Counted from the first letter of the stretch, positions 38,055 through 49,695 are shown. The stretch is DNA of 64,000 nucleotides from Azadirachta indica (GCA_022749755.1 CM040440.1:22493269-22557268), one strand, 5' to 3'. The notes: a model not told the origin generated them from the sequence alone. Translations and numbers: made by a program.

Positions 38055-38939
38055 ATGTTTGCAGAAACAGAGAGTATTTCACCCTCGGATTGGGCTCTTT
38101 TAGAGTCAATTCGCCATCACCTTTTTGACGATAACTTCGAGTTGGATGATAATATTTCCATGAATTTTCCTTTACAAAATTTCTCAGAATGGAATTTTGA
38201 CCTTCTCCAAAATTTTCTATCCGATGATTTTGACATTCCTATTTCTTCGTCTCCGTCCCCTTCCCCCACATCTTCGTCTCTAGCAACAACAATTAGCAAT
38301 ATTGCACTTGCACCAGTGTATTCGCCCACTTCTAGCTTCAACAGTTTCTTTGTTGCAGAGAGGCTTCGTGATTTTCCGCCACAAGTTTCTAACACTAACT
38401 CCATTAACATGGAGCCTCACAAAGCTTTACACCACGCCGTTAACCTGGGATTGTTTTCGTTTGATGATCAAGTTCATGATAATCAGCTTGAAGCAAGCAA
38501 AAAAAAAACTACGCATGATGCTGATATGACAAACCGCCGGCTGGCGGCTGCGCGACAGACGCAAACGAAACAGCAAGTGGTGCGTTACAGGGGTGTGAGG
38601 ACGAGGCCTTGGGGGAAATATGCGGCGGAGATAAGGGACCCCAAGAAGAATGGTGCACGAGTTTGGCTTGGAACGTATGATACGCCTGAGGGTGCAGCTT
38701 TGGTTTATGATAAAGCAGCTTTTGATATGCGCGGCTCAAAAGCGAAGCTTAATTTTCCTCAGCTACTTGGCAAAGTTCATTTTAAGTCCGTAGGAGTGAA
38801 CAATAAGCGCCGCTGTCCGGAGCCAACTCCTTCTTCCCCTTGTTCTTGTTCGTCATCTTCGTCGTCAACGACGTTGCATGAAGAAACTCCGAAGCCTAAG
38901 CGGAGAAGATTACTGGAACAAATTCAGCAGCTTAATTAA
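38055..38939 (+). CDS. ERF transcription factor, group IX (ERF1A/ERF2-like), cluster copy 2
   Basis: Intronless 294-aa AP2/ERF activator-type protein. The N-terminus [16 protein letters not shown] (11-26) is the short conserved motif of ERF1A/ERF2-type proteins (compare YALLESITRHLL). An acidic, aromatic stretch follows ([18 protein letters not shown], 43-60), likely the activation region. AP2 domain spans about 178-235: [46 protein letters not shown]. Position 217 is Val where relatives have Ala (AALAYD), an unusual change in the amphipathic helix. A Ser-rich segment (about 259-272) and a basic PKPKRRR stretch (280-285, probable NLS) close the protein. Nearly identical in the AP2 domain to the 49696 gene, so they are recent tandem-type paralogues. 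Expected role is GCC-box binding in ethylene/jasmonate/wound responses (family knowledge). Confidence 0.95.
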   Translation: MFAETESISPSDWALLESIRHHLFDDNFELDDNISMNFPLQNFSEWNFDLLQNFLSDDFDIPISSSPSPSPTSSSLATTISNIALAPVYSPTSSFNSFFVAERLRDFPPQVSNTNSINMEPHKALHHAVNLGLFSFDDQVHDNQLEASKKKTTHDADMTNRRLAAARQTQTKQQVVRYRGVRTRPWGKYAAEIRDPKKNGARVWLGTYDTPEGAALVYDKAAFDMRGSKAKLNFPQLLGKVHFKSVGVNNKRRCPEPTPSSPCSCSSSSSSTTLHEETPKPKRRRLLEQIQQLN

Positions 38940-40306
38940 GTCTCGTCGGAAAAAGGATTCGGCAGAGGTACAACTGATAGGATGTCAGGCAGATTTCTTA
39001 TCTTTTGTAGTGTCTTCACTATAATGAATAATAACATACGCGTGTTGTTGTAAGATGTAAGAACTTGTACTTTTTGTAATAACAAGTAGCTTATTTGTGA
39101 TAACGTTTTATGTTACATACATGAATCTCTGTCAGAAGTATCCCATTTCTGTAGCCAAAGACTTTGTGTTGTAGTTGGATGTACATGTGCTTTTTTTATC
39201 TTCGCCATTAATGAAAATTCTGTTATTTGATATATATATATATATATATAAGCATATAAGTCGGATATATATATATATATATTGTCCATATTGCATGCAG
39301 CCGACATTATCGATGATATTGTATTTACTCATTTGATCTGTTAACTCTTGTTTGTGGTGTGGTGGTGTTTTTAGAGAGCCGCGGTGGCTTTGTTGTTTTA
39401 GGAAGTATTTCCACCAATTGATTAATATTTTTGGTATTGAAAATGTATGGTCGAGAGGCTGCCGATACAGTTTACTGATTTAACGTGACTCGACGTTACT
39501 GCTTTTGGGCGGTTCTTCGTACTGCCTTTATTCCCGGAGATCACTCTCGGAAAAAAAGAAAAGATTAGAAAAGGGATTAGATCATTTTTTAGATCAAGGG
39601 AAAATCATTTTTCTATGCAATCGGGAAATTTTAGATCAACTCATCACTTGCATGGGAGGAAGCATCAGATGAGAGAAGGCTATTGTTTTTGTTTTTGTTT
39701 TTTTTTTTTCCTTTTATGAAAAAAATTTTGGACGAGAGTACGATATATCTCAATTATAAACACTAAATTTTGTCTCCTATTGTTACTTCAACATGATCTA
39801 CAAGTACCAAGTATATCTTAAATTATCCAAACTAAAAAGACTGAGAAGGCTTTAGTTTACATATATCTAAAAAATAAAAATAAAAATTAAAACAATTTTT
39901 CATTATTATGTTTGATATATATTTTAAAAATCGTTAATGATAATGTAGATATTAGTACATTTATAGTATAAAATATAACGAACAACTCAGAAACAAGAAT
40001 ACATTACTCACTAGGAATACAGTTTTTTCTTGTGTGTTAATTATGTCGTTTAATATTTACTTAGCTATCTCAAAGCACTTTATGTCTTTTGATTAGATGT
40101 TTTTTCTTCTTTAGTATTAACAAACTTTTGTTTGATGGAGATGATAAGTTATTATTTTCACTTTTTTTATCATATAAAATTGTATTTTAGATGAAGTATT
40201 GTAGTTTTAAAGTTGTACTAATTGATTGTAAGACGAAATCACATTATATTAGATATAAAAAAATATGTGATTCTCACTAAATATTTTAGTTTTGATCTTA
40301 AAATTT

Positions 40307-40339
40307 ATGTATGTACGTACGTATGTATGTATGTATGTA
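40307..40339. repeat. (GTAT)n-type microsatellite
   Basis: Tetranucleotide run with gtac interruptions: atgt/atgt/acgt/acgt followed by five gtat units. Confidence 0.9.
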
Positions 40340-40736
40340 GTAGAATTACAAAGTAAGTTTAAAATTAAAAGTATTGGTATCAAAAGATTATTTACAAGTT
40401 CATTTAACATGAAATTTTCTTATAAATAGTTCTTAGGAACTTACCACGTTGATAAACTACTTTTCCTAATTTATAACATATCATGTTTGAATTTAAGGGA
40501 AGTAAGGGATTAAAAATGTATTTGAGCCATAATCCACCCTTTTACACATTTTTTTTTTAAAAAAAGGCTTTCCCATAAATAAATTAAGGAAGAAAACTTC
40601 TGATTTGTTGTGATGTGTTGGAAAGAAAACTCCAAATGAAGGTGATTTTGGCTTGCTACTGCAATTGGCAAAATAGAAAAAGATGCCAGCTCCCTTGCAT
40701 TCAAAATAGTAATATAATATATAATAAGTGCAAAAG

Positions 40737-41430
40737 CTTTTTTAGTCTCTAACGTTGAGTTTAATATTTTCATAAATTCTAGTAGTTTTAAAAACAATTT
40801 TAAAAATATTAATTTAATATAAAATATTAATTATACCCCTAAACAATAATAGTCATTAAAAATAAATAATAAATCTTTAAAATTTAATATAAAATACAAT
40901 ATATTTATGTAAAATAAATAATGACTAAGTAACAACATTATTTAATAATATATTAATAATATAATTTTATTATAATTATTCATAAGAAATTAAATAAAAG
41001 TAAATTACATATTCGTAACTATTAAAATTTTATTATTAATAAATATAGATTTATAAATCTATTTATTTTATAGCATGCTTATAATAAATATTTATGATGG
41101 TATTGTAATTTGAATAATATATCTACATATATTTAAAATATAAATGAAATAATAAAAATAAAATATCAAAAAAAAATTATAATATATTAACAATATTTAA
41201 ATCACCAATGTACTATGAAATAATAATAATATTTATTTATTATTATATTTCACGTAAATATATTATATTTTATAAAATTTAGAGAAATATTAGATGTTTT
41301 TAATAATTATTATTATATAAAAAATATAATTGTTATGTTATATTAAATTAAGATTTTTAAAGATACTTTTGAAACTATTAAAATTTAGAAGAGTATTTAG
41401 ACCAAATGTTAGGGCTTAGGACTAAAAAGA
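40737..41430. mobile_element. MITE-like element with very long terminal inverted repeats (hairpin)
   Basis: The left arm begins cttttttagtctctaacg and the reverse complement of the right arm begins tctttttagtcctaagcc. The two then stay similar for at least 200 bases (shared blocks include ttaatttaatata and aatatatttacgtgaaat-like sequence), so nearly the whole ~0.7 kb could fold on itself. No open reading frame of note. The long arms suggest a Mutator-like or foldback non-autonomous DNA element, but I could not define a target-site duplication. Confidence 0.7.
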
Positions 41431-41986
41431 ATTTTACCCATGTGATAATGATAATAATAAAAAATTTATTAAAAGGTAATTCTTATAAGGAATCTTGAAG
41501 ACATCATCATCTGGGACCTATACTTCTAAAAGAAAGGCAATACGCCAGACAAAGAGGTTTCTCATATGCTCCAACATTTTTGAGCTTTTTGGTGTCATTA
41601 ATTCAATTCACTTTGTATAACTGATGCCAGCTAGCCCCCTTTTAATTTTCACTTCAAAAATTCATTGCTAATTAATTAATTAATTAATTAATCAGTTAAA
41701 CTGATGATTAATTTAGAGTATCAAAATCGTAATAAATTGTCTTGTTGTGCAATTTTTTTAATGCAAATTAACTTGGATATATAAAACGAGGACAAACCTT
41801 AATTATATTTATATAATCAATAAAAACAGAGATACACTTTCACTTAATTAGAAAGAGGGAATGTAACGAGCGTTACCTTTTAAATTAAATATATATATAT
41901 ATAGAGAATAATTAATGTTTAAATATATATATATATATATATATAAAAAATTATTAGGATAAGCTAAGAATAAAAGGCAACCTCTC

Positions 41987-42042
41987 AAAAAAAGAAAAGA
42001 AAAAGAAAAAGAAAAAGAAAAAGAAAAAGAAAAAGAAAAAGA
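41987..42042. repeat. (AAAAAG)n tandem repeat
   Basis: About 7-9 units of the hexamer aaaaag, slightly irregular at the left end. Confidence 0.93.
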
Positions 42043-42630
42043 TAGAATAATTGATAAGCTGCACTGAAATGATAGTTCGGAATCTTACAGCATGATCTTA
42101 TGACAAAAACTAAAGACAAACTTTTGAACCTCTAAAGATCGAGCTTACAGGAGACATGTCATTTCTCAAACATGAAAATTAATAATTGCAGAAAATTAAT
42201 GATTGCAGAAAAAATTATTATGAGCTTTTCAATATTAATTCTAAATTGATAATTAAAGAACATCGATCTTATCTTGTGGCATTCCCGACTCTATTATATA
42301 TGCATAATGAGTGATGTTAAATCTCAAAGCTTATTCTAATATATACATATATATATATATATGATAATTCTAAATATAAATATAATCCGATATTAATTAT
42401 TATTCATCAATTAAAAAGATAAATTTTTATAATGTTTAAAGATAATCATTACAGGTCTCAATTTCTCAGATGATTTGATAGATTAGAATTTGAAAGGAGA
42501 ATTTAATTAAAATATTATTAATAAATAATTTAATTATGAAGTAATAAATGACAATATTTGTAATTTATATCAATTATAAATTATAATTTCAAATCAATAA
42601 AGAATAAAAATAAGAAATTCAAATGAAACA

Positions 42631-42731
42631 TATGAGGCAAGTAAAATGGCGGCCGCACACGAGAATCGCGAGAGTTTTGCATCACAGAAACAGGAAGTGA
42701 GCAAGAAAAGCATGGAGGAAGTTTGCGGCGG

Positions 42732-42765
<34 letters not shown>

Positions 42766-42835
42766 CGCATGTGGTGCACAAGTTTGGGTAGCTGGGACCT
42801 CACTTTCACCTCGCCTGAGGACTGAGGGTGGGTTG
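42631..42835 (+). pseudogene. decayed ERF (AP2-domain) gene relic 2, split by a TA microsatellite
   Basis: Sequence related to the AP2 region of the 38055 gene. The order of matches is atatgag...tggcggccgcacacgag (compare atatgac...tggcggctgcgcgacag), then a frame reading RNRK*ARKAWRKFAAAI, which aligns with [16 protein letters not shown] at R, R, W, K, A, A and I. A (TA)n run (42734-42764) follows at the Glu-Ile-Arg position, and beyond it ggtgcacaagtttggg (compare ggtgcacgagtttggc, GARVWLG) and cgcctgagg (compare cgcctgagg, TPEG). Stops, indels and the microsatellite make it non-functional. It shows that a further ERF copy once lay between the two plus-strand genes. Confidence 0.82.
42734..42764. 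repeat. (TA)n microsatellite inside ERF relic 2
   Basis: About 15 TA units starting at the gata of the decayed gcg-gcg-gag-ata codons; it has expanded inside the former AP2 domain. Confidence 0.95.
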
Positions 42836-43134
42836 GACAAATAAGGTGTTTTTCTTTTTATGAATCAAAATCTGGACGGATAGATAGATCTGCATGCAGA
42901 AAAGTTAATTTATTAACAAAAAAAAAAAAAAAAAAAAAAGAGAAGATACGTCTAAATAATAATATGCAAGCCAACCTTTGTTGTTCCTTTTTCACTTACT
43001 CTATATGTATTATATATCATGTCCAAAAAGTTCTTTTTTAGGTTTTTTCTTAGTCTTCCCGGACCCTTTTCCTATCTGTTGCATGTCTTTCGTATATTTA
43101 ATATACTCACTCACTCCTATTGGAATTTAAAAAA

Positions 43135-43136
<2 letters not shown>

Positions 43137-43186
<50 letters not shown>
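43137..43186. repeat. compound (TA)n(CA)n microsatellite
   Basis: About 15 TA units followed by about 10 CA units. Confidence 0.96.
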
Positions 43187-43775
43187 TCAAACACCTCCCT
43201 ACGGCGGCGCTATTTTTGATAGATTCTTCTTAATTTTATTTCACTATTTTATTTTTACAAATATAATTTAATTCGATTTTTTAAACAAACCCAAATGAAC
43301 CTGGCAGGATGGATTCACATCCAAATCAAATCCATATATTAGCTAGGAATATGGAGAAAAATAAATGGGATAGGTGAGTTTAGAATTCTTAACTTTTAAT
43401 TGAAAGGGCAACAGTTCTACCACAAGACCAAACACCAATTTTGTGTGTGTGTGTGTGTTAATTTCTAAATTTAAATCAATTTATTAAAATTATTACCAAT
43501 ATTATTTTAATTCCACCTTTTGTTTTACAAATCATTATTACTTTAATGTTACAAATATATATATATATATATATCATTATTACTTTAATCATTATTCTCT
43601 TTACTTTATAGACCAATCTAGTTCAAATTTAATAGATGTAAGGCATTAAAAATATATTTGAACTATTACCCACCCCTTATTTTTTTTAAACATTTAACAT
43701 AAGTCTAATATTTTGAATTATTTATACACACTGAGTTGTATAATATATATATATATATATATCTATCTGTGCGTG

Positions 43776-43836
43776 CGTGTGTGAGACTCGGTCTAGTGCT
43801 TAGAGTCCTTACACTTAAGGGTTCAAACCCCACCCA
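43776..43836 (+). repeat. possible SINE-like fragment with pol III box-like motifs
   Basis: The sequence gtctagtgcttagag resembles a tRNA A box and gggttcaaacccc resembles a B box, about 30 bases apart, as in tRNA-derived SINEs. No full tRNA fold, target duplication or 3' tail was established, so this is only suggestive. Confidence 0.3.
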
Positions 43837-44047
43837 TTACATATTTTTCTTTTCCAGTAAATTGAAGTTGAGGTTAACCCATTTCGATTATTGGTAAAAT
43901 TAAAAATTAATAAAAAATTGTTAAATATAGGAAAATGTGTTATGAGTTATGACTGAGTTCAATAGGGGCAATGGTAATTTCTCTATTAATATAATGATAC
44001 TGGCATTCACTGTTCACACGTTTATATGCACTTGAAGGAATATATAA

Positions 44048-44086
<39 letters not shown>

Positions 44087-45109
44087 ATGAAAGAAAATCA
44101 GAATTTCGAGGACCTTCGGACACGATAACGTGTAGAACCTGTGGATAAGAAATTAAAAGAGAACTTTATGTATAGAATGATTCGAATCTTAGAAGACTGG
44201 AAAACTAAAAAAAAAATTAAAAATGAAACGATCGAGAAATGGAGGCAACGACATTTCTAGACTTCAGATTCCAATGCTTCAGTTGTAAGTACGTTGTATC
44301 AGTAATGTTGAACTTACATATGTAGGAAGGAATGTTTTGGCGAAGACAAGACAACAAAAATAGATAATATTTTTGAAATTTAACTTTTTCTAAAATAGAA
44401 AATATTATATAATATTTATTTATTTAAAATATGTCCCTATATTACATTTTTTAAATTTAATATAGAATATACAGTTTATTTTTTTATTTAGTGAATGTTA
44501 TTTATGGTATCAGGAAAGAAAAAACCAAAAAGAAACAGATGGGACTCTTGTTAAATGTAAAGAGGTTATAATATTTACTCATTAAATAATGGTATTGGCA
44601 ATGCCATTACACCGTTAAAGTTATATTACCATGTCAATCGAAGGATTTGAGCAGAAATTTTTTAAATTTATCGCGGGATTTAATCAATGTAATAAACACA
44701 CTTCTACGCTATTTTGTTATTTTAACACATATTAGGGGAATTATATGTAAATTATCATGCTGGTTTTACTGATAAAAGGCTTGCAGTTATGGCAGTATCA
44801 GGCGCCGCAATGTTGCGAATCTACAAAAATTCACAATCCCAAAAATAAAAATGTGATAAAAAAAAGTCATTGGAAATACAAAAATAAATTTGTAACTGAA
44901 ATTGCAAGAGCGTTATCATATAAACATTAATCACGTTTTTGCAAGCTTAATTTTGACGGGTGTTTTCAACCAAAGTAGAGGAAAATTTTCAATTTAGATA
45001 GTGAGATTTGACTGAGATTGGCATTAGAAAATTCGGCGCATGTGTATTAGTTTCACAACATTTAAAAAATTGGTGCAATAATTTAAATCATGCATGACGT
45101 TAATGACTC

Positions 45110-47320
45110 CTCTCTCCTCTCCTATATAAATTGAAAGTTCTTAATGCCTCAAACTGCTAGTGAGGAAGTGAGGAAAGCAAGCAATGCAAAGACAACGAGA
45201 GTAAGGGAGAAAAGAGAATAGAAAAGAAATAATTTCTACAAGGGAGAAAATTCTTTTAGAAATTGTGAGAATTGTATACCAAAATTATTTTGTATTATTT
45301 TGAGAGTGTTCTTCTAATTTTGTATATAAAATTTAAGAGATTTTATTATACCCACATTTTAAAATAGTGAAAGATTTATGTTTGTGTAGTTTATTATCAC
45401 CACAAGATTTTTTTCTCAAAGATTTTTCATGTTAAAAATTTTGATATTTTTCTATTATTTTTATTTTTGTTATTTTGATTGTATTTAATTTTTTCTAACA
45501 ATTAGCATTAGAGCACTCTTGAAAAAAAAATTATTTTGCAGTCATTGTGTCATCATTGTTTAAAAATTATTAGCATGCACTATACTTGTCGGTATTGTAG
45601 ATGTTACAGTTGTATATTGTAGCTGTAACATCACGAGAGATTACTGTAGGTGCAGACACTAATGACAACTATTATTCTTAAAGTCACTATTGTTGTGTAG
45701 GACAATATTGTTATTAAGGTAAGTTATTATTGTGCAAGATAGGTACTGTCACGAAAAGAGTACAGGTATTGTAGGAGATCGTATTGAATACTTTAATATA
45801 TATGACACTGATATTGTAGAATTAGAGATGGTTGACTAGAAAGTTGAGATTGAGAAGTTCATCGGCAACAACAATTTTTTTCTTTGGTGAAAGAGAATGA
45901 AAGATTTTTCTCATTTAACAAAAGTTCCACAAAGCTTTATTAGGCAAAGAGAAAAATTCTAATAAAGTCACTGATGAATATTGGGAAACTATCGACGAGA
46001 CTGTAGCCAACACTATTTGCATAAATGTGTTAGATAGCGTATTGCAAAACATCAATTCTAAAGAGTGCAAAACAACTAAAAAAATTTTAGAGACTTTAGA
46101 AATACTGTAAATGTTGAAGAATCTCTCGACAAATTCTATTTGTAGAAGGAGTTGTATCAATGCGAAAGCTTGAGAATATAGATTTGTTGCAACACTTAAG
46201 CACCTTTAATCGTATGATCTCTAATTATTAAAGTCTGATGTGTATTTCACCGAAAACAAAAAATTTGTACTTTTGATGGCAACACTTCCTTCGTCTTGTA
46301 ATCATGTCATTACAACTCTCACTTGTAGAAAAATACTTTGGAGTTTGAAGTTATCTCTGTAGTTCTAATTTTATTTAAAAAACAAAATGGAGTGTGTAGT
46401 GGAGAATCACAAACACTTGTTACTGACAATAGATTAAGAAACAAATTAAAATCATGGAGAAAGAAATCATAATGACAAGTCTAGAAGGAGATCAAAATCC
46501 AAAGGTAAGAATTTTATTTATTATCATTGTAGAAAACCAAGCCAATATAAAGAAGAATTGTTAAGCATTAAAAACAAAAAGATTAGCAAAATATTCATAA
46601 GAAGAAAGAAGACAGCAACAACACAGCTACGATAGCCACAAAGAATTGGGGTGTTTCGTTGCTTCTTGATGCATGCTTACTTATGAGTGATACTATGGTT
46701 GAATTTAGGAGCTTTCTTTCTACATCACTTCAAATGTAGAAGTATTTACCATTTACAAAGTTGGAGACTTTGGTTCGGTGAAGATGGAAAATTCATCTTA
46801 CTACAAAATTATTAGAATTGGAGATGTTCACATTAAAATTAATATTGATTGTCAATTGGCATTAAAAGATGTGAGGTATGTTATAAAATTACGTCTTAAT
46901 CTGATGATAGTCAATACTCTAGATGAACAAGACTATCAAAATTATTTAGACAATAGTAGATGGAACCCTTAAAAGGGGTCCATGATCATTAGAAAAGAAA
47001 AGTTTTGTTGTAACTTGTGCAGAACCCCTAGGAACGCCTGTGTTAACAATGTGAATGTAGCAGTTAATTCTTCACCAAATCATGGTATAAGCAGCTTGGT
47101 CATATAAGTGAGAAATGACTACAGATTATTATCAAGAGGAATTATATTCTTTTGGTAAAAGATATTTCATTAAACCCTGTTATTATTGTTTATTTGATAA
47201 ACATCATAAAGTTTCGTTTGATAGTCCCTCTGTTAGAAAAGATAATGTATTAAAACAAGTATATTTTGATGTATGTGGTCTCTTAGAAGTTGAATCCTTG
47301 GAGGAGCTAAATATTTAATC
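45110..47320 (+). mobile_element. decayed, truncated Ty1/Copia LTR retrotransposon
   Basis: From left to right: LTR-like sequence with a TATA box (cctatataaa, about 45120), a junction ending ctaaca at 45500, a primer-binding-site-like stretch, and gag translation with KVTDEYWETIDETVANTICI (about 45965-46021). Then come a weak zinc-knuckle remnant (FIYYHCRKPSQYKEE, about 46515-46560), a protease-region stretch, the block KMENSSYYKIIRIGDVHIKI (about 46781-46840), and pre-integrase CYYCLFDKHHKVSF (about 47180-47225). These match Tnt1-type Copia polyproteins. Many stops and frameshifts break it, and integrase core, reverse transcriptase, RNase H and the 3' LTR are missing. The left LTR border could not be fixed. 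Confidence 0.8.
45501..45517 (+). other. primer-binding-site relic of the Copia element
   Basis: The sequence attagcattagagcact directly follows ctaaca. It resembles the common plant LTR-retrotransposon site complementary to initiator tRNA-Met (attggtatcagagc) with G-to-A and C-to-T-type changes, marking the end of the 5' LTR at 45500. Confidence 0.6.
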
Positions 47321-47329
47321 AAGGGAATC

Positions 47330-47935
47330 ATGTTGTTTTCTAGTTTTACATAATTTATTAAATAGTATTTAATTTAATAATTATTCTTTTATAAATAATC
47401 TATTCAAAATATATGTTTTTAAACAATATATATCAAATAAAAAATAATGTACATATTAATATGTTTTATTAAAAAATATTCTTTTTTACCAGTTATTGTG
47501 TTAATATAATTAAAATTATTATAAAATATAAGTGTATTATTGAAAAGGTTATATATGTTAAAATATTAATTTTTAAACTTTTTAGTTTTTAAAAACAAAC
47601 ATATTTAACACTTATTTTCATATGTTAAAAAATATATATATATCATTCAAATTTATATTTTAATTAAATTCATATTTCAAATATATTTAGAATTCAGCCA
47701 AAAAAAACAAGTGCTACCTAAGTACATAATTGAGAAATAAAATATTTATTTTATTCATATATATATTTATTCAAATTTAAATTAAAATTTTTAACTTAAT
47801 TAGACATTTTTAGCAAATTTTCTAAAATAAATTAAAAAACGAACACTTTTTAAATATTTAAATAATTTTATTCATACTTCAATTAAAAAAATAAACTGAC
47901 TCTTAAACTAAAAACTAAACAAATATATATCTATT
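47330..47935. mobile_element. two adjacent partial copies of the 26.7-kb AT-rich repeat family
   Basis: Read on the minus strand from 47715 downward, ttttttttggctgaattc and the following AT-rich sequence parallel copy 1 (26696-27400) over several hundred bases. Next to it, 47740-47935 on the plus strand parallels the right end of copy 1 (aattaaaaaacgaacactttttaaat compared with aattaaaaaataaacgactttt, shown here only in part). The first piece abuts the right end of the Copia fragment, so nested insertion or deletion joined them. Confidence 0.5.
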
Positions 47936-49530
47936 CTAAGCATTTGTTGAGATAATATTGAGATCAATTTCAATTGAAGTCTAACCCATACATATACTCT
48001 CAAAGGAAAAACTCATTTCTTCATTTGAAGATATGAATCTAATAAATCTAATATTACAATGAAATTTTTTTTTTTTTAAGATTTCAATGATGGATCAAAA
48101 TTCTTTTAGTAAGAGTAATCTAATACTTACAAAATTAGGACAATTACTAATATTTTTTTAAAAAATTGTCACATTATTTTAGATATAGCATCTCTTGTGA
48201 TTATTTTGAGATTAATTCCAACTAAATTCTAACCCAACCCGAGTATTTACACAAATCTAATAAAATTTAGTATTATGATAAATTTTTTAAAATGCATGCA
48301 AATTCAGATTTAATATCTACATAAAAAAGAGAAGGATTCATTCCAAATATTTGAAGAAACCTACTCTTAGAGGAGAATTAAACCCTAGTACATTAGAGTT
48401 GAGATGAGGAGACAAACACCAATAAATCAAGTTGGGGTTCTTAAATATAATAATAATTATTTTATTAATTATGTATATATTTCCACCAAAATAAGTCGAT
48501 CGATAATTACACCTTGACAAGAACCCGTATTATTGCTTTGTATTAAAGCTTTTAATTAGGGGACCATGTCCCTTAACCTTATCTTAATAAATTATGCTTT
48601 TATGTAAGCACAAACAAATTATCTTTAAGCAAATTAAGATGCTATTAATTACAGAAATATTAAGTAATCACCAATCAATAATTACGCGGGTAAAATATGT
48701 GTGATAATGATATGCTGGGTTTTAAAGTTAGTGCTGTCACGTTATTGTATGGTTGATGGCGCGTCTAAAAATAATTTATTAAGGAAGAGTTAAAATTAAA
48801 TTTTGGCCTTATTATTCACCTTTTTATGCCATGAGCAATACGTACATTGCATTGTTGTTTAATATTTTACTTAAATTATAACCACACGATGCGGTGTATA
48901 TATATATATTATGCCAAATATCACATGACATCATCCAAATATTCTCCGTAGATAATGACAAAAAAGTCATTTGCCCTCCTATTTCACTCAATCAAATAGT
49001 AAACTATTGACAATACTATATTTAATTACGTAGAGAAGATATAGATCATAATAATTGATTAATCGATAACTTTTATAGTTTATAGTGTAATTATATATAT
49101 AATGAATTTTATTATTAATATATAATAATTAAATAAAATTCATTATTTCATATTATTTTATTTTATCAAAATTTTTAAAATATAGATTATGTATAGAAAA
49201 AAAAAATAGTAAAGGAAAGGACAAAAAGAAAAATGAGAACGCCAATCACACAAAACACGAGATTAAGCCCACAAGCAACAGAGAAAAATGACATTGAATT
49301 AAAGCAACTAATAATTATACATTTAACCAAAAAAAAAAAGTAAATAAATTAATTATATAAAGAAGGTAAATTAAGTCTATTAGCAATAAGATCTTTATAA
49401 ATGCCAAAGATGTATATCGAAATCTATTGATTTATTTTAAAAAAATAGACGTTTATAGTTATATTTTACATCCAAGTGTGCCTCTCAATAGGACCACAAT
49501 GGATTATGGACCACAAGAACAAAATAATAA
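47936..49530. other. intergenic DNA upstream of the 49696 ERF gene
   Basis: AT-rich, without a recognisable gene. Two related phrases around gagatcaatttcaattgaagtctaaccc-type sequence occur near 47950-47985 and 48195-48235, a low-copy dispersed repeat. The blocks 48919-48965 and 49232-49266 are related to 35701-35750 and 35849-35880 upstream of the paralogous ERF gene, supporting segmental duplication. Confidence 0.5.
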
Positions 49531-49546
49531 AAAAGGCACACTACTA

Positions 49547-49640
49547 ATATTTTAACGTAAACCTTTGGCAATAAAGTCCCGAACGTGTATATAAAAACGT
49601 GAATGGACTCTCTCCTTTTGATTGAGTTCCATAGCCAATA
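49547..49640 (+). promoter_or_regulatory. core promoter and leader of the 49696 ERF gene, conserved with the paralogue
   Basis: TATATAAAA at 49588-49596 lies about 105 bases before the ATG. The block ttttaacgtaaacc upstream of it and the leader block gagttccatagcca (49624-49637) match those of the 38055 gene in order and spacing. Confidence 0.75.
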
Positions 49641-49695
49641 ACTCATTTCAATACACACTCTGCAATAATTAAGGCTAAAGGGAACATTAGAGAAA

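Larger units (their letters stand above)
38940..42630. other. gene-free intergenic DNA between ERF copy 2 and relic 2
   Basis: Begins with the 3' UTR of the 38055 gene. Contains (TA)n runs at about 39230-39282, a (GTAT)n repeat at 40307-40339, a long hairpin element at 40737-41430 and an (AAAAAG)n tract at 41987-42042. A block at about 39717-39835 resembles 61730-61865, a low-level dispersed repeat. No gene recognised. Confidence 0.5.
42836..45109. other. gene-free intergenic DNA rich in microsatellites
   Basis: Contains a poly(A) run at 42919-42940, (TA)n(CA)n at 43137-43186, and further (TA)n runs near 43555, 43743 and 44050-44082. A tRNA-like box pair lies at 43776-43836. A block at 44782-44805 resembles 34331-34352. 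No gene recognised. The left LTR of the Copia fragment may begin somewhere in its last few hundred bases. Confidence 0.5.

Noticed and set aside
41987..42042. Regular short repeat as a possible CRISPR array
   Set aside because: Pure hexamer simple-sequence repeat without spacers, in a plant genome.
42581..42809. Small minus-strand frames with an Ile-Tyr run
   Set aside because: Created by the (TA)n microsatellite inside ERF relic 2.
45915..46160. 81-aa minus-strand frame
   Set aside because: Antisense shadow of the Copia gag remnant, whose plus-strand translation is recognisable.
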